Shown here one piece after another: positions 53,994-63,340 of a stretch of DNA of 64,000 nucleotides (positions are counted from its first letter, which is position 1; each line of letters starts with the position of its first letter). The stretch lies in assembly GCF_002209555.1 (NCBI RefSeq), contig NZ_NJIF01000001.1, positions 1 through 64,000 of the forward strand, in the 5' to 3' direction. The stretch comes from Achromobacter insolitus. Lineage in GTDB: Bacteria > Pseudomonadota > Gammaproteobacteria > Burkholderiales > Burkholderiaceae_B. The notes under the pieces were generated by a model. The model was given only the letters and a program-made list of their open reading frames with translations. It had not been told where the DNA came from and did no database searches. The translations under genes and the position numbers were made by a program.

Positions 53994-54977
53994 TCATGCG
54001 GCCTGAACCACATCCCAAGTCACCGCATGACACCGCAGCTGACGTCCGCCAACGCTGGCAACCGCCGGCGCCTCCAGCTTGCACTGCTCCCGCGCCATCG
54101 CACACCGGGGATGAAACGTACACCCCGACGGCGGCGAAATAGGATTGGGAACCTCTCCCCCCATCGGCTCCCGATCCCGCCGCGGATCGTCCAGGTCCGG
54201 AATCGTATCCAGCAGCATCCGCGTATACGGATGCTGTGGCGAATCGAACAACTGATCGGCAGGCGCCTGTTCCACGATCCGCCCCAGGTACATCACCGCC
54301 ACGCTGTCCGACACGTGCCGCACCACCGACAGGTTGTGGCTGATGAACACATAAGTCAGCCCGAACTCCTTCTGCAGATCCCCCATCAAGTTCAGGATCT
54401 GCGCCTGCACCGACACGTCCAGCGCCGAGGTCGGTTCGTCGCACACCAGGAATTCCGCCTCGGTGGCCAGCGCCCGCGCGATCGAAATCCGCTGGCGCTG
54501 GCCGCCAGAGAACTCGTGCGGAAAGCGACCGGCGTCGCTGGCGGACAGGCCCACCAGCTCCAGCAGCTCGTCGACGCGACGCCGCGTCTCGGTTGGCGTG
54601 GCCCGCAAGCCCAGCGTCGTGATCGGTTCGGCCACGATATTGCCCACCCGCCAGCGCGGATTCAGGCTGGCATACGGATCCTGGAAGATCATCTGCGGAT
54701 GCAGCACTCCGCCCTTGCGGTTGCGCCCGTACCGCAACGTTCCGCGCGTCGGCGCCACCAGTCCCACCAGCAACTTCGCCAGCGTCGACTTGCCGCAGCC
54801 CGATTCGCCCACGATGCTCAGCGTCGTGCCTCGCGGCACGGATAGCGACACCCCGTCCACCGCCTTCAGCGTCTGCTCGGGCTGCCGCGACAAGGTGCGT
54901 TCCAACCAGGGCGGCGACACGTCGAACCAGCAGGCCAGGTCTTCGGCCCGCAACAGCACATCATCGTTATGCGGCAT
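53994..54977 (-). CDS. peptide-type ABC transporter ATPase (DppF-like)
   Basis: ATPase of 327 aa. Walker A GESGCGKST, signature FSGGQRQRISIARAL, Walker B FLVCDEPTSALD and the C-terminal oligopeptide motif with Cys residues (GCTFHPRCAMAREQC) are intact. Start ATG 54977 has AGGAGG 8 bp upstream; the longer open frame overlaps the DppD gene. Last gene of the leftward catabolic operon. Confidence 0.9.
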   Translation of the reverse strand: MPHNDDVLLRAEDLACWFDVSPPWLERTLSRQPEQTLKAVDGVSLSVPRGTTLSIVGESGCGKSTLAKLLVGLVAPTRGTLRYGRNRKGGVLHPQMIFQDPYASLNPRWRVGNIVAEPITTLGLRATPTETRRRVDELLELVGLSASDAGRFPHEFSGGQRQRISIARALATEAEFLVCDEPTSALDVSVQAQILNLMGDLQKEFGLTYVFISHNLSVVRHVSDSVAVMYLGRIVEQAPADQLFDSPQHPYTRMLLDTIPDLDDPRRDREPMGGEVPNPISPPSGCTFHPRCAMAREQCKLEAPAVASVGGRQLRCHAVTWDVVQAA

Positions 54978-56007
54978 GGGCGACTCCTCCTTGATGCAGC
55001 CAGCAGGCGCTGACGGTAGCCCCGGTCGGGGACGCCGCCAGCGGCGGGCGCTGCTGGCCGCAGCGCGGACCCGCCATGGCGCAACGCGGGTGGAAAGCAC
55101 AGCCGTCGGGCATGGCGTGCAGGCGCGGCATGGCGCCGTCGATCTGGTTCAGCCGGGCAGCACGCTGGCGCAGGCCGGGAATCGCGTTCATCAGGCCCTG
55201 CGTGTAGGGATGGCCCGGGCGACGCAAAACGTCCAGCACCGGCCCGATCTCGACGATGCGGCCCGCGTACATCACCGCCACGCGGTCGGCGGTCTCGGCG
55301 ATTACCCCCATGTCGTGCGTCACCAGCAGCACCGACGTGCCCTGCTCTCGGCACAGGCGGCGCAACAGCGCCGTGATCTGCGCCTGCACAGACACGTCCA
55401 GCGCCGTGGTCGGTTCGTCCGCGATGATGAGCGCAGGCCGGGCCGCCAAGGCCAGCGCGATCACCACGCGCTGGCGCATGCCGCCGGAAAACTGGTGCGG
55501 GTAGTGATCGATGCGCTTGTCGGCCGCGGGGATGCCCACCGCAAGCAGCAGCTCCAGCGCCCGCTGGCGCGCGGCCTGCGCCGTGACCTTGTCATGGTGG
55601 CGGATCGTCTCGACCAGTTGGTCTCCCACCGTGAATAGCGGATGCAGGCTGGTCAGCGGATCCTGGAAGATCGCGCCGATCTCCTTGCCGCGCAAGCGCT
55701 GGCGCGCCTTGGGCGGCAGATCGTCGATGCGCCTGCCCGCCAGGCGGATCTCGCCGCCCCCCAGCCGGCCTGGCGGTTCCAGCAGGCCGATCACCGCCAT
55801 GCCGGTCAGCGATTTTCCCGCGCCGGACTCACCGACCATGCCCAGGATCTCTCCCGGGTGAATGTCGAAACTGATGTCGCGCGTCGCGACCAGAACGCCG
55901 TGGCGAGTAGGAAACTCGACCGACAGTCCGCGCACCGACAAGGTCGGGCCGGCGCTGGTGTTGGCCGCGGCTGGCGGCTGCGCGGTGCTTGGGACGATTG
56001 CCATCAT
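54967..56007 (-). CDS. peptide-type ABC transporter ATPase (DppD-like)
   Basis: ATPase of 346 aa. Walker A GESGAGKSL, FSGGMRQRVVIALAL, Walker B LIIADEPTTALD, and the GCAFHPRC tail. It overlaps DppF by 11 bp and the upstream amidohydrolase stop as ATGA. With DppB, DppC and the binding protein it forms one complete transporter. Confidence 0.9.
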   Translation of the reverse strand: MMAIVPSTAQPPAAANTSAGPTLSVRGLSVEFPTRHGVLVATRDISFDIHPGEILGMVGESGAGKSLTGMAVIGLLEPPGRLGGGEIRLAGRRIDDLPPKARQRLRGKEIGAIFQDPLTSLHPLFTVGDQLVETIRHHDKVTAQAARQRALELLLAVGIPAADKRIDHYPHQFSGGMRQRVVIALALAARPALIIADEPTTALDVSVQAQITALLRRLCREQGTSVLLVTHDMGVIAETADRVAVMYAGRIVEIGPVLDVLRRPGHPYTQGLMNAIPGLRQRAARLNQIDGAMPRLHAMPDGCAFHPRCAMAGPRCGQQRPPLAASPTGATVSACWLHQGGVAHAA

Positions 56008-57491
56008 GACGGACTCCTTGCCGGACGCGGATAGCTGGAGGAAAAAATCTGTTCGACCGGAGGATGGCCCCAGGTGCGGTCCGGGTAGCGGCCCACCAGT
56101 CCGTCGAACTGCATCTGCGCCTGCTCTTGCGCCAGGCGCGCGTCAAAACCGGGGATATGGCCATCCACCATGACGAAACGGCCATCGATGACCACCTGCG
56201 ACACGTCGCGCCCGCTGCCGCTCACCATCAGCGTCTGTATCGGGTCTACCAGTTGGCCGTTGCGGTCATGCGAAAAATCGAAGACCACGATGTCGGCCTT
56301 GGCGCCCACGGCCAGCCGCCCCAGGTCCGGCCGCCCGAGCGCATCGGCGCCGCCCACCGTGGCCGCGTCGTAGTAGTCCTCTGAGCGCACCGCCTCGGTC
56401 GAACCTTCGGTCACACGGCACAGCATCATTCCCACCTGCATGTTCAGCACCATGTCGGGCGGCCAGGTGTCCGTGCCCATGCCGATATTCACGCCCATCC
56501 TGCGGTAACGCGCAAACGATTCCAGCGTAGCGCCGTGCCGTCCCGACACCAGGGGGCAATGCACGATGCTCGCACCCGAATCGCGGATGATCTCCACGTC
56601 GCGCCCCGGCCGGTCGATATGGCGTGTGCCCGACACATAAGTGCCGTGCGGCAGCAGGGCGCGCTCGGACAGGAAATCCAGGCTTTGCAGCCACTCCGGC
56701 GGGCTCATGCCGTGCTGCTCCAGCACCAGGTCGTACTCCAGGCGCGACTGACAGCAGTGCAGCCGGATCGGCAGGTTCCGTTCGCGCGCCGCCGTCGCGG
56801 AAGCGCGCAACAGCGCCGGCGTGCAGGTTTCGATGCGGTCCGGCGACAGCATGCCGCGCACGCGGCCATTGTGCCGGCCCTCCACTTCGTCGCAGAAAGC
56901 CAGGGCGTCGGCCAGCCCCGCCATGCCACGGGCTTCATCGTAGTGGCAACGGATCTTGCCATCGGCGTCTACATAGGTATGGCCGCTACGGTAGGCCGGA
57001 CCCAGATAGACGCGCAGACCCAGTTCGCCGGCTGCATGGGCCGCTGACAGGAACTCATCGCGGGTCTCGCCCCATACTCGGTAGAACAGCGAAGCAATCG
57101 GCAGCGCCGTGGTAATGCCGTTCCTGATCAACTGGGCAAAAGCGTAGCGCTTCTGGAATGCCAGCTCGGCCGCGGAGTACATCTCGTACGGCCCCTGCTT
57201 CATATAGGTCTCGGGCCAGATACGGCCCTTCCTCCAGGCGGGCGAGTTGTCGAAACCCAGGATGGTCGTATCCAGGTCCGACAGCGCATCCAGGTCCACG
57301 AACCCCGGGCCGATCAGCGCCCGCCCATAATCGCGGCGCTGGGCGACCTGGCCGGGATAACGGTGGCCCACGTACAGGATGCGGTCGCCTTCGAATACCA
57401 CCTCGCCGTTCTCGTACAGGCAATGGCGGCCGTTCTCGTGGCCTACCACCCAGCGGGCGGTGAGCAGGATGGGCCCCTGTAGCGCGCTCAT
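56004..57491 (-). CDS. amidohydrolase-superfamily protein lacking the HxH metal motif
   Basis: Protein of 495 aa with the chlorohydrolase/TRZ layout: N-terminal beta-sandwich, barrel, C-terminal DIVVFDF return. The later metal ligands are present (IRLHCCQ His, SIVHCPLVS His, GMGTDTWPPD Asp), but where the first HxH should be (after GPGFVD) the sequence reads LDALSDLD. So it is either a metal-poor variant with different chemistry or a non-catalytic relative. It follows a second, HxH-containing amidohydrolase by a TAATG overlap. The substrate is unknown. Confidence 0.82.
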   Translation of the reverse strand: MSALQGPILLTARWVVGHENGRHCLYENGEVVFEGDRILYVGHRYPGQVAQRRDYGRALIGPGFVDLDALSDLDTTILGFDNSPAWRKGRIWPETYMKQGPYEMYSAAELAFQKRYAFAQLIRNGITTALPIASLFYRVWGETRDEFLSAAHAAGELGLRVYLGPAYRSGHTYVDADGKIRCHYDEARGMAGLADALAFCDEVEGRHNGRVRGMLSPDRIETCTPALLRASATAARERNLPIRLHCCQSRLEYDLVLEQHGMSPPEWLQSLDFLSERALLPHGTYVSGTRHIDRPGRDVEIIRDSGASIVHCPLVSGRHGATLESFARYRRMGVNIGMGTDTWPPDMVLNMQVGMMLCRVTEGSTEAVRSEDYYDAATVGGADALGRPDLGRLAVGAKADIVVFDFSHDRNGQLVDPIQTLMVSGSGRDVSQVVIDGRFVMVDGHIPGFDARLAQEQAQMQFDGLVGRYPDRTWGHPPVEQIFSSSYPRPARSPS

Positions 57492-58684
57492 TACGGCGCC
57501 TCCGCCAGGGCGCGTCCGCCACGCGCGACCACGCGCCCGCTCTTGACGACCAGCTTGCGCACGGGACGCGAGACGATGGCTTGCGCCACCGTCTCGGCAT
57601 CCACCAGCACGAAATCGGCGCGGCAGCCCGGCGCGAGGCCGTAATCGGACAGGCCCATCACCTGCGCATTGCCGTAGGTGGCCACATGCAGCGCCAGTTC
57701 CAGTTCGTCATCGCGGCGGAAGTTATTGCGCAAGCCCACCAGCATGGTGCGTTCCAGCATGTCCGGCTTGCCGTACGGCCCCCAGGTATCGCGCATGCCG
57801 TCATTGCCCGTGCAGACCGTCACACCGGCCGCGTGCAGCCGCGCCACGTTCGGCACTGGCCGCGAGGCCGAGCCCGTGGTCATGATGTGCACGCCGGCCT
57901 TCAGCAAGCCTTCCGTGAGGGCCTGTACCGCCTGCGTGTCCGGCATGCCCAGACAGAAGGAATGCGACAGCGTCACCTTGCCCTGCATGCCCAGCGCCAG
58001 CACGCGGTCTATGGTCATCTGCATCGAAAACGCACCCAGCTCGCCGGCCTCGTGCAAATGGATGTCGATGGGTTTGCCATGCTTTTCGGCCAGGCCGAAA
58101 ATGGCGTCCAGATGCCCCTTGGGATCACGGTCCATGCCGGCCGGATCCAATCCGCCCACGACTTCCGCGCCCATGCGCAGGGCCTCGTCCATCAGTTCCA
58201 GCGTGCCCGGACGGATCAGCAGTCCGCTCTGCGGGAACGCCACGATTTCCACGTCGATCTGGTCGCGATACTGTTCACGCGCGCGCATCACGCCTTCGAT
58301 CGCGCCCAGCCCGATGTCCGTGTCCACGTCCACATGGCTGCGGATGTGGCTGGTGCCGTCGCCGATCGACATCACCAGCTGTCGGGCCGATTGGCGGTAC
58401 GGATCGATGCCCAGGCGCTTTTTTTCGGCGCGCTCGTTCTCGATCTTGTCGATCAGGCGCGGGCCGACCTCGTTGCGGTACCAGGGCATGCCGTACATGG
58501 TCTTGTCCAGATGCGCGTGGGCATCGATCAGGCCCGGCAGCATCAGGGCGCCCTCCCCGTCCACGACTTCCACCCCGGCGGGGACCGGTCCGCCCAGCGC
58601 CTGGATGCGGCCGTCGCGCACCAGCACCGAGGTAATCTCGCCGCCTGCGGGGCGGACTTGGGTATACAGCGTTGCGTTTTCCAT
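57491..58684 (-). CDS. amidohydrolase, cytosine-deaminase-like
   Basis: Metal-dependent hydrolase of 397 aa. DAHAHLDK carries the HxH; IDIHLHEAGE, LSHSFCLG and CTGNDGMRDTW supply the other His and Asp ligands. The pattern fits CodA-type deaminases acting on cyclic C-N bonds of pyrimidines, triazines or similar rings. It sits 24 bp after the DppC gene and shares one base with the next gene, so transporter and enzyme are made together. Confidence 0.86.
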   Translation of the reverse strand: MENATLYTQVRPAGGEITSVLVRDGRIQALGGPVPAGVEVVDGEGALMLPGLIDAHAHLDKTMYGMPWYRNEVGPRLIDKIENERAEKKRLGIDPYRQSARQLVMSIGDGTSHIRSHVDVDTDIGLGAIEGVMRAREQYRDQIDVEIVAFPQSGLLIRPGTLELMDEALRMGAEVVGGLDPAGMDRDPKGHLDAIFGLAEKHGKPIDIHLHEAGELGAFSMQMTIDRVLALGMQGKVTLSHSFCLGMPDTQAVQALTEGLLKAGVHIMTTGSASRPVPNVARLHAAGVTVCTGNDGMRDTWGPYGKPDMLERTMLVGLRNNFRRDDELELALHVATYGNAQVMGLSDYGLAPGCRADFVLVDAETVAQAIVSRPVRKLVVKSGRVVARGGRALAEAP

Positions 58685-58708
58685 GGTTCTACTCTTGTCG
58701 GTTTGCGT

Positions 58709-59650
58709 TCAGCGCAAACGGGGGTTCAGGGCATCGCGCAGCCAATCGCCCAGCAAGTTCACGACCAGCACGATCAGGCTCAGGTACAGCGCGGGAAACA
58801 CCACCACCCACCACTGTCCCGAAAACAGGAACTGGTTGCCCAGGCGGATCAGCGTGCCCAGCGAAGGCTCGGTAGGGGGCATGCCCACGCCCAGGAAACT
58901 GAGCGTGGCCTCGATCAGGATCGCCAGGCCCAGGTTCAGCGTGGCGGTCACCATGACCGGCGTCAACGTGTTGGGCAGGATGTGCGTCAGCATGATGCGC
59001 AGCGAACTCACCCGGATCAGGCGCGCGGCCTGCACGTACTCCTTGCCCCGCTCCACCAGTGCCGAGGCCCGCACCGTCCGCGCGTATTGCACCCAGTTGG
59101 TCATCGAGATCGCCAGGATCAGGATCACCGCGGACAGCGTTTCGCGCATCCCGGGCGGCAGCAGCTGGCGGAACACCGCCGTGACCAGGATCGCGACCAG
59201 AATGGTCGGGATGCTGAGCAGCGTGTCGCCCAGGCGCATCAGCGCGTTGTCGATCCAGCCGCCGAAATAGCCGGCCGCCAGCCCCACCAGCAGACCGATC
59301 GCCAACGACAGCACCACGGTCGCCAGTCCGATCACCAGCGACATGCGGGAACCGTACAGGATGGCGGACCAGACATCGCGGCCCTGCGTGTCCGTGCCCA
59401 GCAGGAACTGCGGATCCGAGCCGGCCTCCCAGACGGGCGGCAACTCCGCGTTCAGCAGGTCCAACTGCGCCAGGTCATACGGATTCTGCGGCGCGATCCA
59501 GGGCGCGAACACCGCCAGCAACACCACGGCCAGCAACACGATGCCCGCCCCCATGGCCACGTAGTCCTGGCGCAGGCTCCACCACAGATCGCTTCGAAGG
59601 AAGCGTGCAAGCCGGCCCTCGCCCGCTCCGGCAAATGGTTTAGTGAGCAT
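58709..59650 (-). CDS. peptide-type ABC transporter permease (DppC-like)
   Basis: Permease of 313 aa with about six helices, a DppC N-terminal extension (APWIAPQNPYDLAQLDL, LLGTDTQGRDVWSA) and the EAA loop near YVQAARLIRVSSLRIMLTHI. Start ATG 59650 overlaps the DppB stop by 11 bp. An earlier in-frame start would lie deep inside DppB. Confidence 0.9.
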   Translation of the reverse strand: MLTKPFAGAGEGRLARFLRSDLWWSLRQDYVAMGAGIVLLAVVLLAVFAPWIAPQNPYDLAQLDLLNAELPPVWEAGSDPQFLLGTDTQGRDVWSAILYGSRMSLVIGLATVVLSLAIGLLVGLAAGYFGGWIDNALMRLGDTLLSIPTILVAILVTAVFRQLLPPGMRETLSAVILILAISMTNWVQYARTVRASALVERGKEYVQAARLIRVSSLRIMLTHILPNTLTPVMVTATLNLGLAILIEATLSFLGVGMPPTEPSLGTLIRLGNQFLFSGQWWVVVFPALYLSLIVLVVNLLGDWLRDALNPRLR

Positions 59651-60632
59651 TGGCTCCCCCCTTGACGTGCTGGCTGCGCAGGCGCGGATCGACCACGCCA
59701 TACATCATGTCCACCAGCGTGTTCAACGCCACGAAGATGAAGGACACGATCACCAGGTAGGCGGCCATGACAGGAATGTCCACGAACATGACCGATTGGA
59801 TGAACAGCAACCCCATTCCCGGCCACTGGAACACCGTTTCCGTAATCAGCGCGAAGGCGATCAGGTTGCCGATCTGCATGCCGGTCACGGTGATCACGGG
59901 CATCAGGCAATTGCGCAGGGCCAGCCGGAAATGCACCACCCGGTCCGGCAGACCGCGCGCCCGCGCGAATTTGATGAACTCGGTGCGCAGCGTCTCCAGC
60001 ATCTCGGCCCGCACCAGGCGCATGATCAAGGTGATCTGGAACAGCGCCAGCGTGATAGACGGCAGTACCAACGCGGCGCGCCCCGACGGCGTAAGCAGGC
60101 CTGTGGTCCACCAGCCTATCTTCACCGTGTCGCCGCGCCCGAAGCCCGGCAGCCAGCCCAGTTGCACCGAAAAGATCAGGATCAGCATGATCCCCACCAC
60201 GAAGCTGGGCAGCGATATGCCCAGGATGGAGACGAACTGCAGCGCCTGCGCCAGCCGCGACTTGCGGTAGATGGCGGTCAGCACGCCTAGCGGCACGCCG
60301 ATGATCAGCGACAGCAGCGTCGCCATCAGGACCAGTTCGAACGTCGCAGGAAAGCGCTCGGCCACCAGCGCGAACACGTCTTGCTGGTTACGGTAGGAAA
60401 TACCGAATTCCCCCTGGGCCGCGTTGGTCACGAAATGCACGAACTGCATGCCCACGGAAGCGTTCAGGCCCAGCCGTTCGCGCAGTTCATCGCGCTGCGT
60501 CTGCGAGGCCTGCTCATTGAGCATCATGTCGACGGGGTCGCCGACGAACCGGAAGATCACAAAGGCCAGCAACGCTACCGCCAGCATGACGCCGACTGCG
60601 TTAAAGACCCTTCTCACTATGAATGCCAACAT
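59640..60632 (-). CDS. peptide-type ABC transporter permease (DppB-like)
   Basis: Permease of 330 aa with six helices. GDPVDMMLNEQASQTQRDELRERLGL is the DppB periplasmic loop and the EAA loop is around EFIKFARARGLPDRVVHFRL. It is 61 bp downstream of the binding-protein gene. Confidence 0.9.
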   Translation of the reverse strand: MLAFIVRRVFNAVGVMLAVALLAFVIFRFVGDPVDMMLNEQASQTQRDELRERLGLNASVGMQFVHFVTNAAQGEFGISYRNQQDVFALVAERFPATFELVLMATLLSLIIGVPLGVLTAIYRKSRLAQALQFVSILGISLPSFVVGIMLILIFSVQLGWLPGFGRGDTVKIGWWTTGLLTPSGRAALVLPSITLALFQITLIMRLVRAEMLETLRTEFIKFARARGLPDRVVHFRLALRNCLMPVITVTGMQIGNLIAFALITETVFQWPGMGLLFIQSVMFVDIPVMAAYLVIVSFIFVALNTLVDMMYGVVDPRLRSQHVKGGANAH

Positions 60633-60693
60633 CTGCGGCTCCCTTCAGACCGTTGTCGTTCCCAGGACCGCCGGCGGGCGGCGGCTTGCGGCG

Positions 60694-62271
60694 TCATTGC
60701 ATGCGCACAGTCCACAGGCGCGCCTTGTTGTCCGGCATCTGGAGGACTTCACCCACGTTCTGGCCCACGGCCCAGGCCATGGGCTGTTGATGCAACGGCA
60801 CGAAGCGCACGTCGTCGTGCAGCGTCTGCAGCACGCCGGCCATCATCTGCACGCGCTTGGGACGGTCCATTTCGGCCGCGGCCGCATCGATCCTGGCGTC
60901 CAGCGCCGGATCGCCCCATTGCCCCCAGTTGAAGACGCCAGCGGGGCCGCTGCGGCTGTGCATCACCTGCAGCAGGATGGAAAGCGCGTCGATCTGCGGC
61001 TCGTTGGCCCAGCCATGGATGGTGATGTCGAACTCGCCACGCGAACGTTTGGGGTTCTGCAGGGAGCGCGGGCCGCTGGCCAGCGAGGCCTTGACGCCAA
61101 TACGCGCCCACATGGACGCAGCCGCCTGGCAGATTTCCTCCTCGTTGACGAACATATCGTTCGAGCACAGCAGCGACACCGTGAATCCGTCCGGGTAGCC
61201 GGCCTCGGCCAACAACTTCTTGGCGCGGGCGGCGTCAAACGGCAGGCGCTCTTCCTGCTTGGGCTCGTAGCCCGGAATGGATGGCGCCACCAGCGCGCCC
61301 GTCGTACGCGACAGGCCGCGCATCACGCGCTTCTGGATCAGCTCCGGCGACAAAGCCATGTACAGCGCCTGGCGCACCCGCAGATCCTTCAACGGGTTCT
61401 TGTCGGTGATGTTGGAGCCGACCAGCTTGTCGCCCAGGTTGAAGCCGAAGTACAGCGTGCGCAGCTCGGTGGAGGCCAGCACCTTGACGTTGGTTGCCGC
61501 GCGCAGCCGGTCCAGGTCCTGCAGCGGCGCATTCTCGGTAAAGTTGATGTCGCCCGACAGCAAGGCCGCCACCCGCGTGGGCGCGGAGGCGATGGGCGTG
61601 AATTCGATGCGGTCCAGATTGTGGCGCGGCTTGTCCCACCACCCCGGGTTGACGACCAGCACGGTGCGCGTGTCGGGACGGTAGGACTCCACCTTGAAGG
61701 GGCCGGTGCCGTTGGCGTTGTGCGTGGCGTAGCCTTCGATCTTCTTGGCGGCGTCGGTGGGCTTCAGGCTGTTGTTGTCCACCAGCCACTGGCGGTTGAA
61801 GATGAAGATGTTGGTCAGGTCATTGAGCATCAGCGGGTACGGATGCGTCATTTCAATATCCACCGTGTAATCGTCCACCTTGCGCACCGCCTTGAAGGCC
61901 GGCAGGTTGCCCTTCAATGGCGAGGCGTCATCCGAAACACGGGTCATCGAAGCCACCACGTCGTCCGCCGAAAACGGCGCGCCATTGTGGAACTTCACCC
62001 CTTTGCGCAAGTGAAAACGCAATACCGTGGGCGAGGTGCTCTCCCAGGATTCCGCCAAGGCGGGCGTGATGTTGAACTTGTCGTCATAGCGGATCAGCGC
62101 TTCGTACACATGGTTCAGGAACGCGAGGTTGAACGTGCTGCCGTAGGAATACGGATCCAGCGAATCCAGGTCCCGGGCGGCGCCCCACTTCAACGTGTTG
62201 GCGGCGCTGGCCCCGGTCATGGCCGACAGCGCGATCACGGCGCCCGCGGTCCACTTGAGCAAAGTCTTCAT
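60694..62271 (-). CDS. ABC transporter substrate-binding protein, family 5 (DppA-like)
   Basis: Periplasmic receptor of 525 aa with a signal peptide of about 23 residues ending ASAAN. DPYSYGSTFNLAFLNHVYEAL and LRKGVKFHNGAPFSADDVVASM are SBP_bac_5 signatures. Start ATG 62271 is preceded by an A/G-rich site; the open frame upstream overlaps the racemase gene and is not family-like. This family takes peptides but also nickel, opines and other small molecules; the neighbouring enzymes suggest a ring-containing nitrogen compound. Confidence 0.9.
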   Translation of the reverse strand: MKTLLKWTAGAVIALSAMTGASAANTLKWGAARDLDSLDPYSYGSTFNLAFLNHVYEALIRYDDKFNITPALAESWESTSPTVLRFHLRKGVKFHNGAPFSADDVVASMTRVSDDASPLKGNLPAFKAVRKVDDYTVDIEMTHPYPLMLNDLTNIFIFNRQWLVDNNSLKPTDAAKKIEGYATHNANGTGPFKVESYRPDTRTVLVVNPGWWDKPRHNLDRIEFTPIASAPTRVAALLSGDINFTENAPLQDLDRLRAATNVKVLASTELRTLYFGFNLGDKLVGSNITDKNPLKDLRVRQALYMALSPELIQKRVMRGLSRTTGALVAPSIPGYEPKQEERLPFDAARAKKLLAEAGYPDGFTVSLLCSNDMFVNEEEICQAAASMWARIGVKASLASGPRSLQNPKRSRGEFDITIHGWANEPQIDALSILLQVMHSRSGPAGVFNWGQWGDPALDARIDAAAAEMDRPKRVQMMAGVLQTLHDDVRFVPLHQQPMAWAVGQNVGEVLQMPDNKARLWTVRMQ

Positions 62272-62344
62272 GGCTGCAACTCTCCCTTGTGTATCGGTCT
62301 GATCTCGCCGGGGTCGTGCCCGGCGCGGTGGGTACGGCAAAAAG

Positions 62345-63094
62345 CTAGGAATGCGCGTCCGCGCGGATGAGAGACAAACGCTGCGCGCGCTCCAGGGACG
62401 CAAGCGCGAGCACCTGGGCCAGGGCGGCGCGGTAGGAATCGATGATGGGAACGGCAGGCAGGCGCGGCAGGCTGGGCAGGTAGCCGGCCAGCGCGGCGCC
62501 GGCCACGATGACGACGTCCGCTCCCTGCGCCACTGCGGCGTCCAGCGCCCGGCTGACGTGCAGCGCGGACTCCGCCGAACGCGAGACATAGTCCAGGGCA
62601 TTGCCCGGCAGGGCCAGGATGGCGGCGCACCGGGACTCCAGCCCCAGTTGGCGGATCAGTTCACGCAGCATGCCGGGCCAGCGCTGCCCCACTGTCACGA
62701 TGGCGTAGCGGTCGCCCCGCTGCATGGCGCTCATGATCGAGGCCTCGGCCATGCCGACGACGGGCACATCCAGGCGTTCGCGCACCGCGCCGATGCCGGG
62801 CTCGCCGAAACACGCCAGCAGGCAGGCGTCGAACCCAGCCGGCGTTTCCACCGCCTTCTCCACGACGTCCAGCACGGCGTGGGCAGCGATGGCCGCCTCC
62901 GCCCGGCTGGCGATATAGGCAGGGCCGAACCCGGCCGTGACGGCATGGATATGGACCGAACCGCCGTAAAAGGCCTCGGCCTGACTGGCCAGGCTGGAGG
63001 TCAGTTCGGACGTCGTGTTGCCATTGACCACCAACAGGCGGTATGGCGAAGAAACGGACTGCGCGGTGGCGGCGGCCTGGGGTACTGCGGACAT
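62345..63094 (-). CDS. aspartate/glutamate/hydantoin racemase family protein
   Basis: Protein of 249 aa. LLVVNGNTT near the N-terminus, DACLLACFGEPG with the first catalytic Cys, and a mid-chain DVVIVAGAALAGY are typical of the hydantoin/allantoin racemase group; the second Cys normally found in that last segment is replaced by Ala (AGAALAG), a loss worth noting. First gene of the ABC/amidohydrolase operon. With one Cys it may act as a decarboxylase-like or isomerase variant (maleate isomerase and arylmalonate decarboxylase share this fold). Confidence 0.8.
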   Translation of the reverse strand: MSAVPQAAATAQSVSSPYRLLVVNGNTTSELTSSLASQAEAFYGGSVHIHAVTAGFGPAYIASRAEAAIAAHAVLDVVEKAVETPAGFDACLLACFGEPGIGAVRERLDVPVVGMAEASIMSAMQRGDRYAIVTVGQRWPGMLRELIRQLGLESRCAAILALPGNALDYVSRSAESALHVSRALDAAVAQGADVVIVAGAALAGYLPSLPRLPAVPIIDSYRAALAQVLALASLERAQRLSLIRADAHS

Positions 63095-63110
63095 GGATCA
63101 GCCTTTTGAT

Positions 63111-63177
63111 TTGTATACAAACAATAAGATTCTTTTAAGACAATCCAGATTGTTTTGTATAAAAACTTGTATACGAT
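63111..63177. promoter_or_regulatory. GntR-type operator cluster upstream of the racemase operon
   Basis: Three related sites lie in the divergent gap: TTGTATACAA at 63111-63120 (perfect palindrome), TTGTATAAAA at 63156-63165 and TTGTATACGA at 63168-63177. The TTGTATAC core is typical of GntR/FCD regulators. They are 17 bp or more before the racemase start and 160-230 bp before the regulator start. Confidence 0.6.
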
Positions 63178-63340
63178 TTATGTCGCCAATGTACTCCGCA
63201 CAATTGCGGCGACAAGCTATCGCTAACCCTTAGCCCAGGGTGTAGTATGCTTTCCGCACTGAGAAAAATGCGCGCCGGCAGCGTCTGCCGCACTATTCCA
63301 ATACTCTGAAAGCGCGCAGGCATAGGAGCCAAAGAAGAAG

